Part shown: positions 10,458 through 22,728 of the stretch, one piece after another | Layout: each line of letters starts with the position of its first letter | Position numbering within the stretch: the stretch's first letter is position 1 | NCBI GenBank assembly: GCA_026075535.2 | Contig: AP026538.1 | Location: 16,438,337-16,502,336 of the forward strand | Source: Tricholoma matsutake | Taxonomy: Eukaryota > Basidiomycota > Agaricomycetes > Agaricales > Tricholomataceae | Length of the DNA: 64,000 nt | Direction: 5' to 3' | The notes under the pieces: model-generated | What the model was told of the DNA's origin: nothing | The model's input: only the letters and a program-made list of their open reading frames with translations | The model's database searches: none | Program-made: the position numbers and the translations under genes

Positions 10458-10586
10458 GCGCTGGTAAGACGCTATATAGACCGGATCGCTGGGATCGTAG
10501 ACGGATTGAGCTACAGAGAGTAAAAACAGTGTCGACAAAAATTTCGGTGGCTGTGCACGTCGCGGTAACAAGTCAAGAAGCGATGG

Positions 10587-12738
10587 TCTTCTGAAGAGCT
10601 TCATGATGGGCGTCAAGTATAACGCCGACAGGACAGGGGACAAAGCAGAGCCTTGACCCACTCCCACATCAGCTGCAAAGGAGCCAGATGAGAAAGCATT
10701 CCATTTGTAGGTTGTCTTGCGACCGACAAGATAAGAACGGAAGAAATTTACTACTTGCGCAGGAAACCCCGACCGAGAGATAATTTCCAACAGAACCTGG
10801 TGGTTCAAGGATGGGAAAAACTGAGCGATGTCGAAAGCGACAACACTCGTTTTGAGCCCTTTGGCCCACCCTGCCCTTACCAGGTGGGTAAGGTAGATAC
10901 CTGCGTCCTCAGTGGAACGTTGGGCGACGCCTCCGAACTGGTTTTGCTCGAAGGCCTCGTGTGCGACTCCGTCGAACTGAAGTCGCCTGGACAACATCTT
11001 TTCGACTAGTTTTCCCAAAGTATTCAGGAGCACGATGGGCCTGAACGACTTAGGGGTAGAGTAATTAGGTTTCCCTGGTTTCGGGATAATAACCGACAGG
11101 GACTCCTTAAAGTGATCTGGCCAGTGGCCAGCGGTGATGCACGCCTCAGCAATGCGGGTGATGAGCCCTGCTACTTCTGGGTTGCTACACCAGTGTTTTA
11201 GGTGTGACCACGTAACATGATCGGGACCTGGAGCGGAACGGGAAGAGCACGCGTTTAGCGCTTCTTTCATTTCCGTGACAGAGAACGGGATCCAGGCCCT
11301 TTCAGGCACCGGATCAAGTTCATCAAGAATGCTCAGATCGACTACTCGATCTGAGGCAGCATTATAGGACCCATCAAGGGCAGCCCAAAGGGAGTCCAGA
11401 TCGTTGCAGGGTTCTCCCCGATAGGAGATAGCCTCGTACGATGGGAGGTTGCGTTGACGAGTCCAGGACATCAAATCCCAGGGTCGTCTATTCATCGTAG
11501 CCACTTCCTGGATACGGTCATCGAAGAAGTCGCGCTTCGCGTGTCGCATGACTTTCCTATAGAGCTTCCAGTCCTCTTCGTCACGAGAGGCTCTGTACGC
11601 GTCGAGGGCACCACTGCATTCGTCTGTCCACCAGCCTTTGGACGACTTGCCAAGGCGAGATTCCTTGGCATGGTTTTCCCATGCCTTGTTTAAAATTGTT
11701 GATATCGCCGAAACGATCTCATCGATTTCTGCCGAAGTATTTCCGTGCCAATTTAGCCATGGAGTTAAAGCGGAGGAGACAGCATCTCGATAAGATGCTT
11801 CCTCCTCGGATCCTTTTTTGATGGACCACTTGGTAACCGGAACCAAAGATCCTGGGCCAGGTAGAACTAACGTCAGGGGGGCGTGGTCAGACGTTCCCCT
11901 GGCTTCAGGTACAATCTCGCAGTACAGTACAAATCTAAGATCTGTAGGTACGAACATCAGGTCGATCACCGTGGGGTGAAGGCCCTGTTGTGGGGGGAAG
12001 TGGGTAGGGCCCTCCACTACTGGTAGCGCTCTAGTCAGGCCCAATGCCATGGCCGTTTCCACTAAGTGGTCGGCATGGATAGAGTGTGCAGGCCCTTGGG
12101 GGTCCCAAGAGGCGTGTCTCACGTTAAAGTCGCCGCACATGAAGTGTAGGCGTGGGATCAGCAAGGGCTCTAGTCAGGCCTAATGCCGTGGCTGTTTCCA
12201 CTAAGTGGTCAGCGTGAATTGAGTGCTCAGGCCCCTGGGGATCCCAGGATACGTGCCTCACGTTAAAATCGCCACACATGAAGTGTAGGCGTGGGATCGT
12301 CATGACATTCTCAAAAAGGAGCGTAATGGCGGAGTGTTGGCTATCTGAATAGACGTTAGCGAGTAGCATGACGTCCTCCCCTATTCCCAGTGAGAAAAGG
12401 AGGATATCACGATTATCGATCAGATCTCGCCTGAGACCTGGTCTTAAATTAGCGATGCTGTTCGCGAAATAGACAGCAACGCGTGGAGGGGAATCAATAC
12501 CCGAGGGGCGCACTAACGTTCCCCAATTTGGGCTCATCGGTGCGCCTATAACTTCCTCCCCCTCCCTGTTGTGGGCAGACGGGGCGTATCTTATTAATCG
12601 CCAAGGAGGCTCTTGGATGAAGAGCAAATCATAATCATCTACGAGATCTGCCAGTAAAGAGTCCATGTAACCCCAATTTCGATTTACATTTTGACTAAAT
12701 ATGCGTAACTGTGGGGTAGATCTAAGTCTGTCCCTCAT
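10587..12738 (-). pseudogene. A4 ORF2 N-terminal part, broken by a 139-bp duplication
   Basis: The endonuclease and RT sequence runs from the ATG at 12738 to the RT region before YVDD. After the LGLTRAL residues the sequence jumps back about 139 bp (12163/12164) and repeats the MLIPRLHFMCGDFNVRH to LGLTRAL stretch. The unit is not a multiple of three, so the frame shifts. The rest (12163 down to 10587) is open and would otherwise encode EN C-terminal and RT motifs. The 3' half is absent. Confidence 0.88.
12028..12305 (-). repeat. ~139-bp tandem duplication within the A4 endonuclease region
   Basis: The two units, about 12028-12163 and 12164-12305, both encode the CGDFNVRH to LGLTRAL segment but are not identical. 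One has the MLIPR form (seen also in A11), the other MTIPR. They therefore derive from different subfamily variants, indicating a template switch or unequal exchange between copies rather than simple slippage. Confidence 0.75.
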
Positions 12739-14661
12739 TTACGTTCGGCCACCGCGTCCTGCGGGATGGTAAGCCAGAGGGGAGCGAGAATTGCATTTCG
12801 CACTCACCTCGTCATAGCGAGCTTTGATCCAGTCACGGTCAAAGCGATGTCGCCAGAAATTGCACCGACGATCGTCAGAAGCGTGGTTCTTCCGGCAGTT
12901 AATGCACCTAGCCGGGTGAGGACAGGCTGCCCCCTCTGGGGTAGCTGGAACGGGAGGGTTAGCCTTAGCGTTTCCCTTGCAACACCCCGCTAGGGCACGA
13001 TGGTGCTCCTTGCGGTGTGGGCCTGCACAGATCGGACACTTCGACTGTGGAGCTCTGCATGCTGGGGTGGGGTGGCCCCACTTCCAGCACCGTTGGCATA
13101 GTGGGAGACCGGGGTTCGCCCTGGCTGCCCTAACGTAGGCGACGTATCGTCCAAACTGGACGCCTCGTCCGATGAGAGCTTTCGCTCGTGCGCCACTGAC
13201 GGAATCAGCAACGTTGAGGTAAACGGTGCACATGTCCGACATTCTCGAATCACGGACGACCCGTGGGGGGACCTGCAGCACGGTGAGGTCAGATATGCCT
13301 GACTTCCCCAGGTGAGCTATGATGATATCAGGCGTAATGGCCTTGTCGTTTGCAATGTAGGGCACGTCTACCAACTTGAGGTAAGACGTGGACGTTGGTA
13401 GCGCTGCGTCGATTTGGAGCGCGTAGGGGAAGGCCTTGTGAGCCACCTCCTTGAAACATCGTAAGTCCTCGTCCGAGGCCACTACGTCAGTTGACACCGA
13501 GAGATTCCCAGCGTGCATGGTAACCGACTGTGCCACTAACTTGGAGTGGTGCAGCCCTAAGGTCGTCCGGACATGGTCCAGGAAATCAGCAGGGTTCGTT
13601 CCCTCCTCTAGGGGGGGTCGAACGTGAACGAGGACCTGTCTTCGTGACGGTCCGTGAACGGTGGGCGAAGGCTTTGCAGCCTTGGGCCTGGATGGACCGA
13701 CGTGCTGCTGGATGTCGGCTAGCTTGTCGGTAGGAAGCTCAGGGAAGGCCTTGGCTAGTCGCACAAGGCCATCCATGGATGTGTTAGGGGCTCGCCCCCC
13801 GGGGAAGCGAGCGACCTGAGCAAACGTCCCCCTGCCCGAAGGCTTGGTTGACATATTCACAGGGGGAGGAGGTCCTCTGCCCCATGAAGAAGAGGTGCCC
13901 CCTATCGGGGGTTTAGGAAGAGGTCGAGCCCCTCTTGGGCCTCATGTCCTCGCAGATTTGTGAGGGGGGGGGCGTGGCCCATCCCATCCCTCCAAGTGTT
14001 CCGTCCTTGGGACGTCATTGGGGTCAGTAGTCGCAGGTCGTTTGCCTGTCCCACCAGCCCTGTCGATGGCTCTTCGGAGGGTCATGTTCCCCGAGTCGCG
14101 ATGGAATCCAACTGTGGTCGCTGCATACAGCACCGCCCCCAGTTGTTCTGCAATTTCCTGCCGTTGTTCAGCAGTAGGTTGTCGGGCTCCAGTCCTGTTC
14201 AGAACAGTAATGAATCCCTGGGCGTATTCCCCGAGGTCGTGGGCGAAGGTGACTGGACCGGCCCAATTGTCGTCCGCATCGCTCGCCATCACCGTGTCTT
14301 GGATCACGGGCTCGGGGTTGGGTGTCAAAGCTTCGTCCCCCCACCTAGAGGCAGGAGTAGAAGGAGTGGTAGGTGGTGCAGGGGATGCTGTGGCCCTCCT
14401 GGGAGATAGTGTCGGCACGCTGAATCGCTGTGCGCGAGGTGTGATCGTTCCGGCCCCATACGGGGAGGGAGTTGGAGAACTTCTTTGGGACCGATGAGGG
14501 CCCACCGAAGGTGCTATCTGTGAGGATCTACGGCTCCCAGAGGGCCGTAGAGAGTCAATGGGATCGTCGCCAGGAGTTCTGGGCGTACCGGCTCTGGAAG
14601 GGTTCCCCTCGTCCATCACTTCGCCCGATCTCCCCCTTATTCTCGATAAAGAATCAGACAT
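12739..14661 (-). pseudogene. A4 ORF1 (gag-like) with one in-frame TGA
   Basis: The frame has the full 641-codon length, ATG at 14661 to TAA at 12739. A single in-frame stop lies at 13942-13944, where A3 has CGA (ART-stop-GP). It splits the protein into a 239-aa N-terminal piece and a C-terminal piece with an internal ATG (MNMSTKPSG) and all three CCHC knuckles. The same stop occurs in A7 (19688) and A9 (37163), so it was inherited. The TAA is again followed directly by the ORF2 ATG. Confidence 0.9.
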
Positions 14662-14680
14662 GCGCTGGTAAGACGCTATA

Positions 14681-17600
14681 TTTTTTTTTTTTTTTTTTTT
14701 GGGTCAAAAGTTTATAACGCGGCGCCCGATCGCAGTCCGCGGTAGAGACATACAAACGAAGTACGCTACGCCCAGCCCAAGTCCTCCCCCTGCTAATCTT
14801 CGCACCAACCACCTGGATAACTGCGCTGACTACTAAGGAGGCCCCCTTTATCGAGTAAATGGACTTGCCAGTGGTGGCGTACCGACAACCCGAGCTTGAC
14901 GATGTCGTGTCCCCCGAATCCCTACGGGTATGAGTGCAAGATTTAGGGGAGACTGCCGCCCCGACGTGAGCCTCTCAGCTCGGAAAGGAAAGTGTATTCG
15001 ACCAAAGTCGCTGTAACGCATAACCGACAGAGGATCTGGAAGCGCTCAGGCGCCTCCCCGAACCAGTACCTAGTTTTGTGTCCCCCCTCCCTGACAGTCG
15101 CTCCTGAACACGGGTGGGCCCCCTTTATGAGGGTTAACGGACTCGCCTGGTGCCCAACGGCCACCCCGACATACCGATAACACTAGCCAGAACCAGACGG
15201 GGGTCATACGCCCTGCGCGCACAACCTATCCTGGGTCCCACGCAAGTGAGTTGAACGATCCTAAAGCAGGATTATTGTCCATAAATTCGTGGAAGCCTTC
15301 GACAGAGTCTGGGCTTGCACGAGTTTCTTTGCGATCCACCTTGGGGCAGACGCGTAGCAGGTGGTCCCGAGTTTGTATGTCAGGACCAAGGCACCAGCAC
15401 TGGTACTCCCCGTCAAGGGATAGACGTTGACGATACTCCCCTATAGGAGCATGGCCAGTAATCATACGAGTCGAACGGGAAGTCAACGTAGTGTTGTTCC
15501 CTATAACTTTCAGCCAGGGCCCACCTTTGTGAGTCGAGGGTAAAACCGGTTTTCCACCGACTCCTTTGAGTTGGTAGAAGTGTCGTCCACGGTACGCAGG
15601 ATCTGCGAACCGGGTGTGCCAATCCTTACAAACGGCCTTTTCGACCTGATTTTTAAGGTAATCTAGAGACGTCCGCGGGTGTCTGCCCACGGAGACCTTG
15701 GTAGATGTAGCTACATCGTGAGCCATCTTGTGAACGTTCCACTCGAACTTCGATGGGACGTGCCAAAATGTTACATTTCTCTCCTCATCTCCGGCTAGCC
15801 AGGGACGAAGTGAGCGGCAGGCGTCCAGAGCGAAAACTTGCTCAGAACGTGGTTTGGGATCAATTAGGGACTCAATGCCCGTAGTAGAATCCGAGAATAT
15901 CACCAACTTTTTGCATCCCCTGCTGCACGCAGCCGAGACGCCCAGTTGGAGAGCGAAGAGTTCGACTTCTGGAGGGGTTCTCCTCCCAGAAGCAGAGACA
16001 ACGCGATCGACCTGTTCTCCCTGTCCGAAGACAAGAGCACAGGCGACGGCCTGACATTTAGCATCTGTGGGCACTGAGGCGTCCACTGCAACGATGAGAG
16101 TGTCGTCCTCGACCAGGGCAGTAGCCCAGGCCTTGTCGAGGTCACTCCTGTAAGAATTCCTCGCTCCATCCTCCTTAGAGGTGAGGCGATGAGAGGAAAA
16201 GCGAGTGGGGAATAGATCCTTCACTCTGTTTCCAGGTGTGTTTTCTTCCCCAAAGGGGTCGAACTCATCGCCTGGTACAAGGGCCAGAGCTGCAGCCGAA
16301 GCGACAGATGGGCCTTGCAGGTTGAGTGTGTCGAGTACGTTCCCTCCCCAGAGTCCTAGCTCGTGAGAGTGGGTAGTACCGACATGATTGGGCCCTAAGA
16401 TCGCTCTTAGGGGGTGTGAAGGAGCCAGCAGGGGGGTTCTAAACACCCCTCTGTCGACTAGGCGGCGCAGTAACAGCTGCATGGGCAGCAGTCCCGCTAT
16501 GCTTTCCAGACCGCCGATAGGGGTGGTTCTGAAGGCACCGAGGATCCAGCGAGCAGCGATGGACTGCACCTGGGCCAGCATTTTGACGACACCTTTGACG
16601 CGAGCGCCTTTAAAATGCCAGAGTCTCAGTCCATACGTCATAATAGGCACAACGCATGAACGGTAAAGAAGGCGCTTCTGCATGGGAGTTAACCCTCTTA
16701 CAGAGTTGCCAAGCATGCCCATCGCCCTTGCAGTGGTAAGGGCTTTGGTGGAGTAGAACCGCGTGTGCTCCTTGAAGGAGAGCTTGCGGTCGAAGAAAAA
16801 GCCAAGGTACCTCCAGGTAACCTTGGGTTTGAGGGGGGTGTTGCCCGTATAAGGGGCGAAACCGAGGTCAATGGGTAGGGGAGTGAATCTCCTCGCCCTT
16901 GAGAAGTGAAATATTTCAGACTTGTCGTGTTCAAGGACAAGCCCGAGGGAGGTGAACGCCTGGAATATCCAGCCATACGCTTTTTTGAGCAGGGGGAGGT
17001 TGTCCTCCAGCTGTGGAGAGCGGGCGATGAGAGTGCCATCGTCCACATACGACATGAGATCGACATATCTGCCAATTTCGCTCCTTCTGAAGAGCTTCAT
17101 GATGGGCGTTAGATATAACGCCGATAAAACAGGGGACAAAGCAGAACCTTGACCCACTCCCACATCGGCTGCAAAGGAGCCAGACAAGAAAGCGTTCCAT
17201 TTGTAAGTCGTTTTGCGACCGACAAGATATGAACGGAAGAAGTTCACTACTTGTGCAGGGAACCCCGACCGAGAGATGATCTCCAATAGAACTTGGTGCT
17301 TCAAGGAGGGGAAGAATTGAGCGATGTCGAAAGCGACAACACTTGTTTTGAGTCCCTTGGCCCATCCTGCTCTGACTAGGTGGGTAAGGTAGATACCTGC
17401 ATCCTCAGTGGAACGCTGGGCGACTCCTCCGAACTGGTTTTATTCGAAAGCCTCGTGTGCGACACCGTCGAACTGAAGTCGCCTCGACAACATCTTTTCG
17501 ACTAATTTGCCCAAAGTGTTCAGAAGCACGATGGGCCTGAACGACTTAGGGGTAGAATAGTTAGGCTTCCCTGGCTTCGGGATGATAACCGATAGGGATT

Positions 17601-17878
17601 CCTTAAAGTAATCTGGCCAGTGGCCAGCAGTGATGCACGCCTCAGCAATGCAGGTGATGAGCCCTGCCACTTCTGGGTTGCTACACCAGTGTTTTAGGTG
17701 TGACCACGTAACATGATCGGGACCTGGAGCGGAACGGGAAGAACATGCATTTAGCGCTTCTTTCATTTCCGTGACGGAGAACGGGATCCAGGCCCTTTCA
17801 GGCACAGGATCAAGTTCATCGAGAATGCTCAGATCGACTACTCGATCTGATGCAGCGTTATAGGACCCATCAAGGGCA
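14681..17878 (-). mobile_element. A5: 5'-truncated family A element fused to B leader
   Basis: The poly(T) run at 14681-14700 sits in the 5' UTR of A4. The 3' UTR and the last two thirds of ORF2 follow. Homology to A ends at about 17878 (within LWAALDGSYNAA coding sequence) and continues without a gap into B leader sequence in the same orientation (B3). The junction shares an AAG-like overlap. The A/B pair could be a chimeric reverse-transcription product. Confidence 0.85.
15226..17878 (-). pseudogene. A5 ORF2 fragment (RT, RNase H, CCHC) with one stop
   Basis: The frame is continuous from 17878 to the stop at 15226, apart from one TAA at 17440-17442, where other copies read CAA (FEQNQFGG). 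It contains RT motifs from APGPDH through YVDD, the thumb, RNase H (VDAS, EVELF, FSDS, AHDVA) and the terminal CCHC. There is no endonuclease because the copy is 5'-truncated. A downstream internal ATG (MKHQVLLEI, 17304) is a chance start. Confidence 0.88.
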
Positions 17879-18643
17879 AGTTAATGCTAGTAGGTGATAG
17901 TAGAAATCAAGATACGTAGTGTGCCATCGATAACAGTTGGTCCCTTATCTCTATTCCGGGTCCACCCGATACTGCCTCCGAATGCTCCGAGGGGGGGACA
18001 GGCCGCACATCCTGTAACCCAGTGGGAGAAGATTGAACCCAGGTCATAACACCCTAGAAGAGTGAACACCGGAGGTAGAGAGTTGGTGGTGAGTAGCGGC
18101 CACCAGAGTGTCGACCTAGCCGCCAGGGGGCACCATCGCCCGGCCTCTTTTAACGATGGTGTATTCCAATGGGTAGTCAGTGTAGCATGTCTCTAATAAT
18201 AGAAACTCACAGAGCATGGAGGCTGGGAGCCTCCCAGACGGCCAGCAGTCCAGTAAGAACGTCCTTCCCCCTAAGCCAGACCTCCCCCAGCTAAACGAGC
18301 GCTTCTACTTGGGCGAGCGTTGAAGCAGGCATCCCACACCCACTCTAAGCCCCCATAGGGACCCAGACTACTCTTTCATAGACATCACTCACCTAGCCAG
18401 GATCCTCGAAGCCAAGGGGAACAAGACAGATAGCAGTCACTGTTGGAAACAATGACCGAGACATCCCCGGAGATCGGATGGACGGATCTCTTAGCAAATC
18501 AGGCCAGGCCTGGAGACGCCGAGAGCGTTCGTGATGGCAAAATCCGATCGAAAATCGGACAAAAATTGGAGTCTCAACGTTGCTACCAACATCGAGCAGG
18601 AGTGTTTACCACTGTTTATGGTGGTTGTGACAAGTCAAGGAGC
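17879..18643 (-). mobile_element. B3: family B 5' leader (no ORF)
   Basis: The complete B leader runs from just upstream of the ORF start codon to the 5' end (GCTCCTTGACTTG in sense at 18643). It contains the CATTGT/ACAGTG hairpin (sense) with a G-U pair. The ORF and 3' UTR are missing. Their place is taken by A5 in the same orientation. Confidence 0.85.
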
Positions 18644-18658
18644 GCTTTTTGACCCCGA

Positions 18659-18785
18659 GTTGAGGGCCTCTTGCATAGCAAGAGAGTCCTCGTCATTCTC
18701 AGGGTCAGAGAGGTCTTCTCCGGCCCATCGATCTCTAACTGCCTGTAGGGGGTGTCGTAGTCTTGGACGTCATCTTCATAGATGT
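18659..18785 (-). mobile_element. B4: small internal fragment of a family B ORF
   Basis: It matches the N-terminal third of the type 2 B ORF (the QDYDT to EDDEDSLAMQEAL region at about 62580-62740), with a deletion of about 36 nt. It lies between the B3 5' end and the truncated start of A6. The 15 bases at 18644-18658 are unassigned. Confidence 0.7.
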
Positions 18786-18830
18786 AGGAGAGGACGTCAT
18801 GTTACTAGCCAATGTCTACTCGGATAGCCA

Positions 18831-18842
18831 ACATTCTGCCAT
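18831..18842. repeat. Target-site duplication of A7, left copy
   Basis: ACATTCTGCCAT at 18831-18842 is repeated at 33645-33656 just after the A7 poly(A). Both lie in the A6 endonuclease sequence (HSAI). Confidence 0.93.
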
Positions 18843-18970
18843 CGTCGCTTCTTGTCTTGTTACCGCGACGTGCACAGCCACCAAAAACTTCGTCGACACC
18901 GTTTTCATCTTTTGTGGCTCCATCCATCCACGATCCCAGCGATCCGGTTTAAATAGCGTCTTACCAACGC

Positions 18971-20897
18971 ATGTCAGATTCTGTTAGTAGAATAAGGGGG
19001 AGATCGGGCGAAGCGATGGACGTGGGGAACCCTTCCAGAGCCGGTACGCCCAGAACTCCTGGCGACGACCCCATTGACTCTCTACGGCCCTCTGGGGGCT
19101 GTAGATCCTCACAGATAGCACCTTCGGTGGGCCCTCATTGGTCCCAAAGAAGTTCTCCAACTCCCTCCCCGTACGGGGCCGGAACGATCACACCTCGCGC
19201 ACAGCGATTCAGCGTGCCGACACTATCTCCCAGGAGGGCCACAGCGTCCCCTGCACCACCTACCACTCCTTCTACTCCTGCCTCTAGGTGGGGGGACGAA
19301 GCTTTGACACCCAGCCCCGAGCCCGTGATCCAAGACACGGTGATGGCGAGCGATGCGGACGACGATTGGGCCGGTCCAGTCACCTTCGCCCACGACCTCG
19401 GGGAATACGCCCAGGGATTCATTACTGTTCTGAACAGGACTGGAGCCCGACAACCTACTGCTGAACAACGGCAGGAAATTGCAGAACAACTGGGGGCGGT
19501 GCTGTATGCAGCGACCACAGTTGGATTCCATTGCGACTCGGGGAACACGACCCTCCGAAGAGCCATCGACAGGGCTGGTGGGACAGGCAAACGACCTGCG
19601 ACTACCGACCCCAATGACGTCCCAAGGACGGAACACTTGGAGGGATGGGATGGGCCACGCCCCCCCCCTCACAAATCTGCGAGGACATGAGGCCCAAGAG
19701 GGGCTCGACCTCTTCCTAAACCCCCGATAGGGGGCACCTCTTCTTCATGGGGCAGAGGACCTCCTCCCCCTGTGAATATGTCAACCAAGCCTTCGGGCAG
19801 GGGGACGTTTGCTCAGGTCGCTCGCTTCCCCGGGGGGCGAGCCCCTAACACATCCATGGATGGCCTTGTGCGACTAGCCAAGGCCTTCCCTGAGCTTCCT
19901 ACCGACAAGCTAGCCGACATCCAGCAGCACGTCGGTCCATCCAGGCCCAAGGCTGCAAAGCCTTCGCCCACCGTTCACGGACCGTCACGAAGACAGGTCC
20001 TCGTTCACGTTCGACCCCCCCTAGAGGAGGGAACGAACCCTGCTGATTTCCTGGACCATGTCCGGACGACCTTAGGGCTGCACCACTCCAAGTTAGTGGC
20101 ACAGTCGGTTACCATGCACGCTGGGAATCTCTCGGTGTCAACTGACGTAGTGGCCTCGGACGAGGACTTACGATGTTTCAAGGAGGTGGCTCACAAGGCC
20201 TTCCCCTACGCGCTCCAAATCGACGCAGCGCTACCAACGTCCACGTCTTACCTCAAGTTGGTAGACGTGCCCTACATTGCAAACGACAAGGCCATTCATT
20301 ACGCCTGATATCATCATAGCTCACCTGGGGAAGTCAGGCATATCTGACCTCACCGTGCTGCAGGTCCCCCCACGGGTCGTCCGTGATTCGAGAATGTCGG
20401 ACACGTGCACCGTTTACCTCAACGTTGCTGATTCCGTCAGTGGCGCACGAGCGAAAGCTCTCATCGGACGAGGCGTCCAGTTTGGACGATACGTCGCCTA
20501 CGTTAGGGCAGCCAGGGCGAACCCCGGTCTCCCACTATGCCAACGGTGCTGGAAGTGGGGCCACCCCACCCCAGCATGCAGAGCTCCACAGTCGAAGTGT
20601 CCGATCTGTGCAGGCCCACACCGCAAGGAGCACCATCGTGCCCTAGCGGGGTGTTGCAAGGGAAACGCTAAGGCTAACCCTCCCGTTCCAGCTACCCCAG
20701 AGGGGGCAGCCTGTCCTCACCCGGCTAGGTGCATTAACTGCCGGAAGAACCACGCTTCTGACGATCGTCGGTGCAATTTCTGGCGACATCGCTTTGACCG
20801 TGACTGGATCAAAGCTCGCTATGACGAGGTGAGTGCGAAATGCAATTCTCGCTCCCCTCTGGCTTACCATCCCGCAGGACGCGGTGGCCGAACGTAA
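18971..20897 (+). pseudogene. A7 ORF1 (gag-like), stop and frameshift
   Basis: The region from ATG to TAA is 1927 nt, four more than the intact 1923. There are two lesions. One is TGA at 19688-19690, at the same codon as in A4 and A9. The other is a 4-bp tandem duplication (CATTCATT) near 20292 that shifts the frame before the CCHC region. The three CCHC knuckles are encoded in the last open part (20277-20897). It is closely similar to A4 ORF1, including most silent positions I compared by eye. The TAA is followed directly by the ORF2 ATG. Confidence 0.9.
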
Positions 20898-21954
20898 ATG
20901 AGGGACAGACTTAGATCTACCCCACAGTTACGCATATTTAGTCAAAATGTAAATCGAAATTGGGGTTACATGGACTCTTTACTGGCAGATCTCGTAGATG
21001 ATTATGATTTGCTCTTCATCCAAGAGCCTCCTTGGCGATTAATAAGATACGCCCCGTCTGCCCACAACAGGGAGGGGGAGGAAGTTATAGGCGCACCGAT
21101 GAGCCCAAATTGGGGAACGTTAGTGCGCCCCTCGGGTATTGATTCCCCTCCACGCGTTGCTGTCTATTTCGCGAACAGCATCGCTAATTTAAGACCAGGT
21201 CTCAGGCGAGATCTGATCGATAATCGTGATATCCTCCTTTTCTCACTGGGAATAGGGGAGGACATCATGCTACTCGCTAACGTCTATTCAGATAGCCAAC
21301 ACTCCGCCATTACGCTCCTTTTTGAGAATGTCATGACGATCCCACGCCTACACTTCATGTGTGGCGATTTTAACGTGAGGCACATATCCTGGGATCCCCA
21401 GGGGCCTGAGCACTCAATTCATGCTGACCACTTAGTGGAAACAGCCACGGCATTAGGCCTGACTAGAGCCCTACCAGTAGTGGAGGGCCCTACCCATTTC
21501 CCCCCTCAACAGGGCCTTCACCCCACGGTGATCGACCTGATGTTCGTACCTACAGATCTTAGATTTGTATTGTATTGCGAGATCGTACCTGGAGCCAGGG
21601 GAACGTCTGACCACGCTCCCCTGACGTTAGTGCTGCCTGGCCCGGGATCTCTGGTTCCGGTCACCAAGTGGTCCATCAAAAAAGGATCCGAGGAGGAAGC
21701 ATCTTATCGGGATGCTGTCTCCTCCGCTTTAACTCCGTGGCTGAACTGGCACGGAAATACTTCGGCAGAGATCGATGAGGTCGCTTCGGCGATATCAACG
21801 ATCTTAAACAAGGCATGGGAAAACCATGCCAAGGAATCCCACCTCGGCAAGTCGTCCAAGGGCTGGTGGACAGACGAATGCAGTGGTGCCCTAGACACTT
21901 ACAGAGCCTCCCGAGACGAGGGAGACTGGAAGCTCTATAGGAAAGTCATGCGAC
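20898..21954 (+). pseudogene. A7 ORF2 segment 1 (endonuclease)
   Basis: The open frame runs from the ORF2 ATG through the AP endonuclease (SQNVNRN, QEPPW, CGDFNVRH, TSDHA) to KLYRKVMR, where B5 is inserted. The next segment begins at 23828. Confidence 0.92.
21938..21954. repeat. Target-site duplication of short B5, left copy
   Basis: TAGGAAAGTCATGCGAC at 21938-21954 is repeated exactly at 23811-23827 after the B5 poly(A). The perfect 17-bp repeat indicates a recent insertion. Confidence 0.96.
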
Positions 21955-22728
21955 GCTCCTTGACTTGTTACAACCACCATAAATAGTGGTAAACACCTCT
22001 GCTCAACGTTGCACGCGACGTCGACACCTCAATCTTTGTCCGATTTTCGATCGGATTTCACCATCACGAACGCTCTCGGCGTCTCCAGGCTTGCCCTGAT
22101 TTGCTAAGAGATCCGTCCATCCAATCTCCGGGGATGTCTCGGTCATTGTTTCCAACAGTGACTGCTATCTGTCTTGTTCCCCTTGGCTTCGAGGATCCTG
22201 GCTAGGTGAGTGATGTCTATGAAAGAGTAGTCTGGGTCCCTATGGGGGCTTAGAGCGGGTGTGGGATGCCTGCTTCAATGCTCGCCCAAGTAGAAGCGCT
22301 CGTTTAGCTGGGGGAGGTCTGGCTTAGGGGGAAGGACGTTCTTACTGGACTGCTGGCCGTCTGGGAGGCTCCCAGCCTCCATGCTCTGTGAGTTTCTATT
22401 ACTAGAGACATGCTACACTGACTACCCGTTGGAATACACCATCGTTAAAAGGGGCCGGGCGATGGTGCCCCCTGACAGCTAGGTCGATGCTCTGGTGGCC
22501 GCTACTCACCACCAACTCTCTACCTCTGGTGCTCACTCTTTTAGGGTGTTATGACCCGGGTTCAATCTTCTCCCACCAGGCAACAGGATGCGCGGCCTGT
22601 TCGCCCCCTCGGAGCGTTTGGAGGCTGTATCGGGTGGACCTGGAACTGAGATAAGGGGCCATCTGTTATCGACCTTACGCTACATATTTTGACTGTTATC
22701 GTCATTTACCTGTGCTAACTCACTCTCA

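Larger units (their letters stand above)
2083..10584 (-). mobile_element. A3: full-length family A element split by B2
   Basis: The poly(T) run at 2083-2105 marks the 3' end. The 5' end (ATCGCTTCTTGAC in sense) lies at about 10584. Removing B2 and one TSD copy leaves about 6.2 kb, with an open ORF1 (640 codons) and an ORF2 whose two segments add up to exactly 3870 nt, the length of intact ORF2 in A8. The element was therefore probably intact when B2 landed. Its own flanks (B1 on the left, RT of A4 on the right) show no TSD, so an edge has been rearranged. Confidence 0.9.
10585..14680 (-). mobile_element. A4: 5' portion of a family A element
   Basis: It contains the end of the 5' UTR (14662-14680), ORF1 and the first part of ORF2 through RT motif GQGSALSP to KLFRR, where A3 abuts. 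Upstream it is cut by the poly(T) of A5 inside its 5' UTR. Neither edge has a matching TSD. Its missing 3' part could be A2, with the interval now occupied by B1 and A3 and about 170 codons lost; that linkage is inference. Confidence 0.8.

Noticed and set aside
10440..10500. TATA-like CTATATAG in the A 5' UTR as promoter
   Set aside because: It is not kept in A7 (TTTAAATAG) or A8 (TATAACC), and LINE promoters of this kind are usually TATA-less and internal.
14018..14497. Antisense frames of 149-159 aa opposite ORF1 N-terminus
   Set aside because: GC-rich Ser/Pro coding sequence leaves the opposite strand open. They are mirrored in A7 and A12 at the same place, as expected for shadows.
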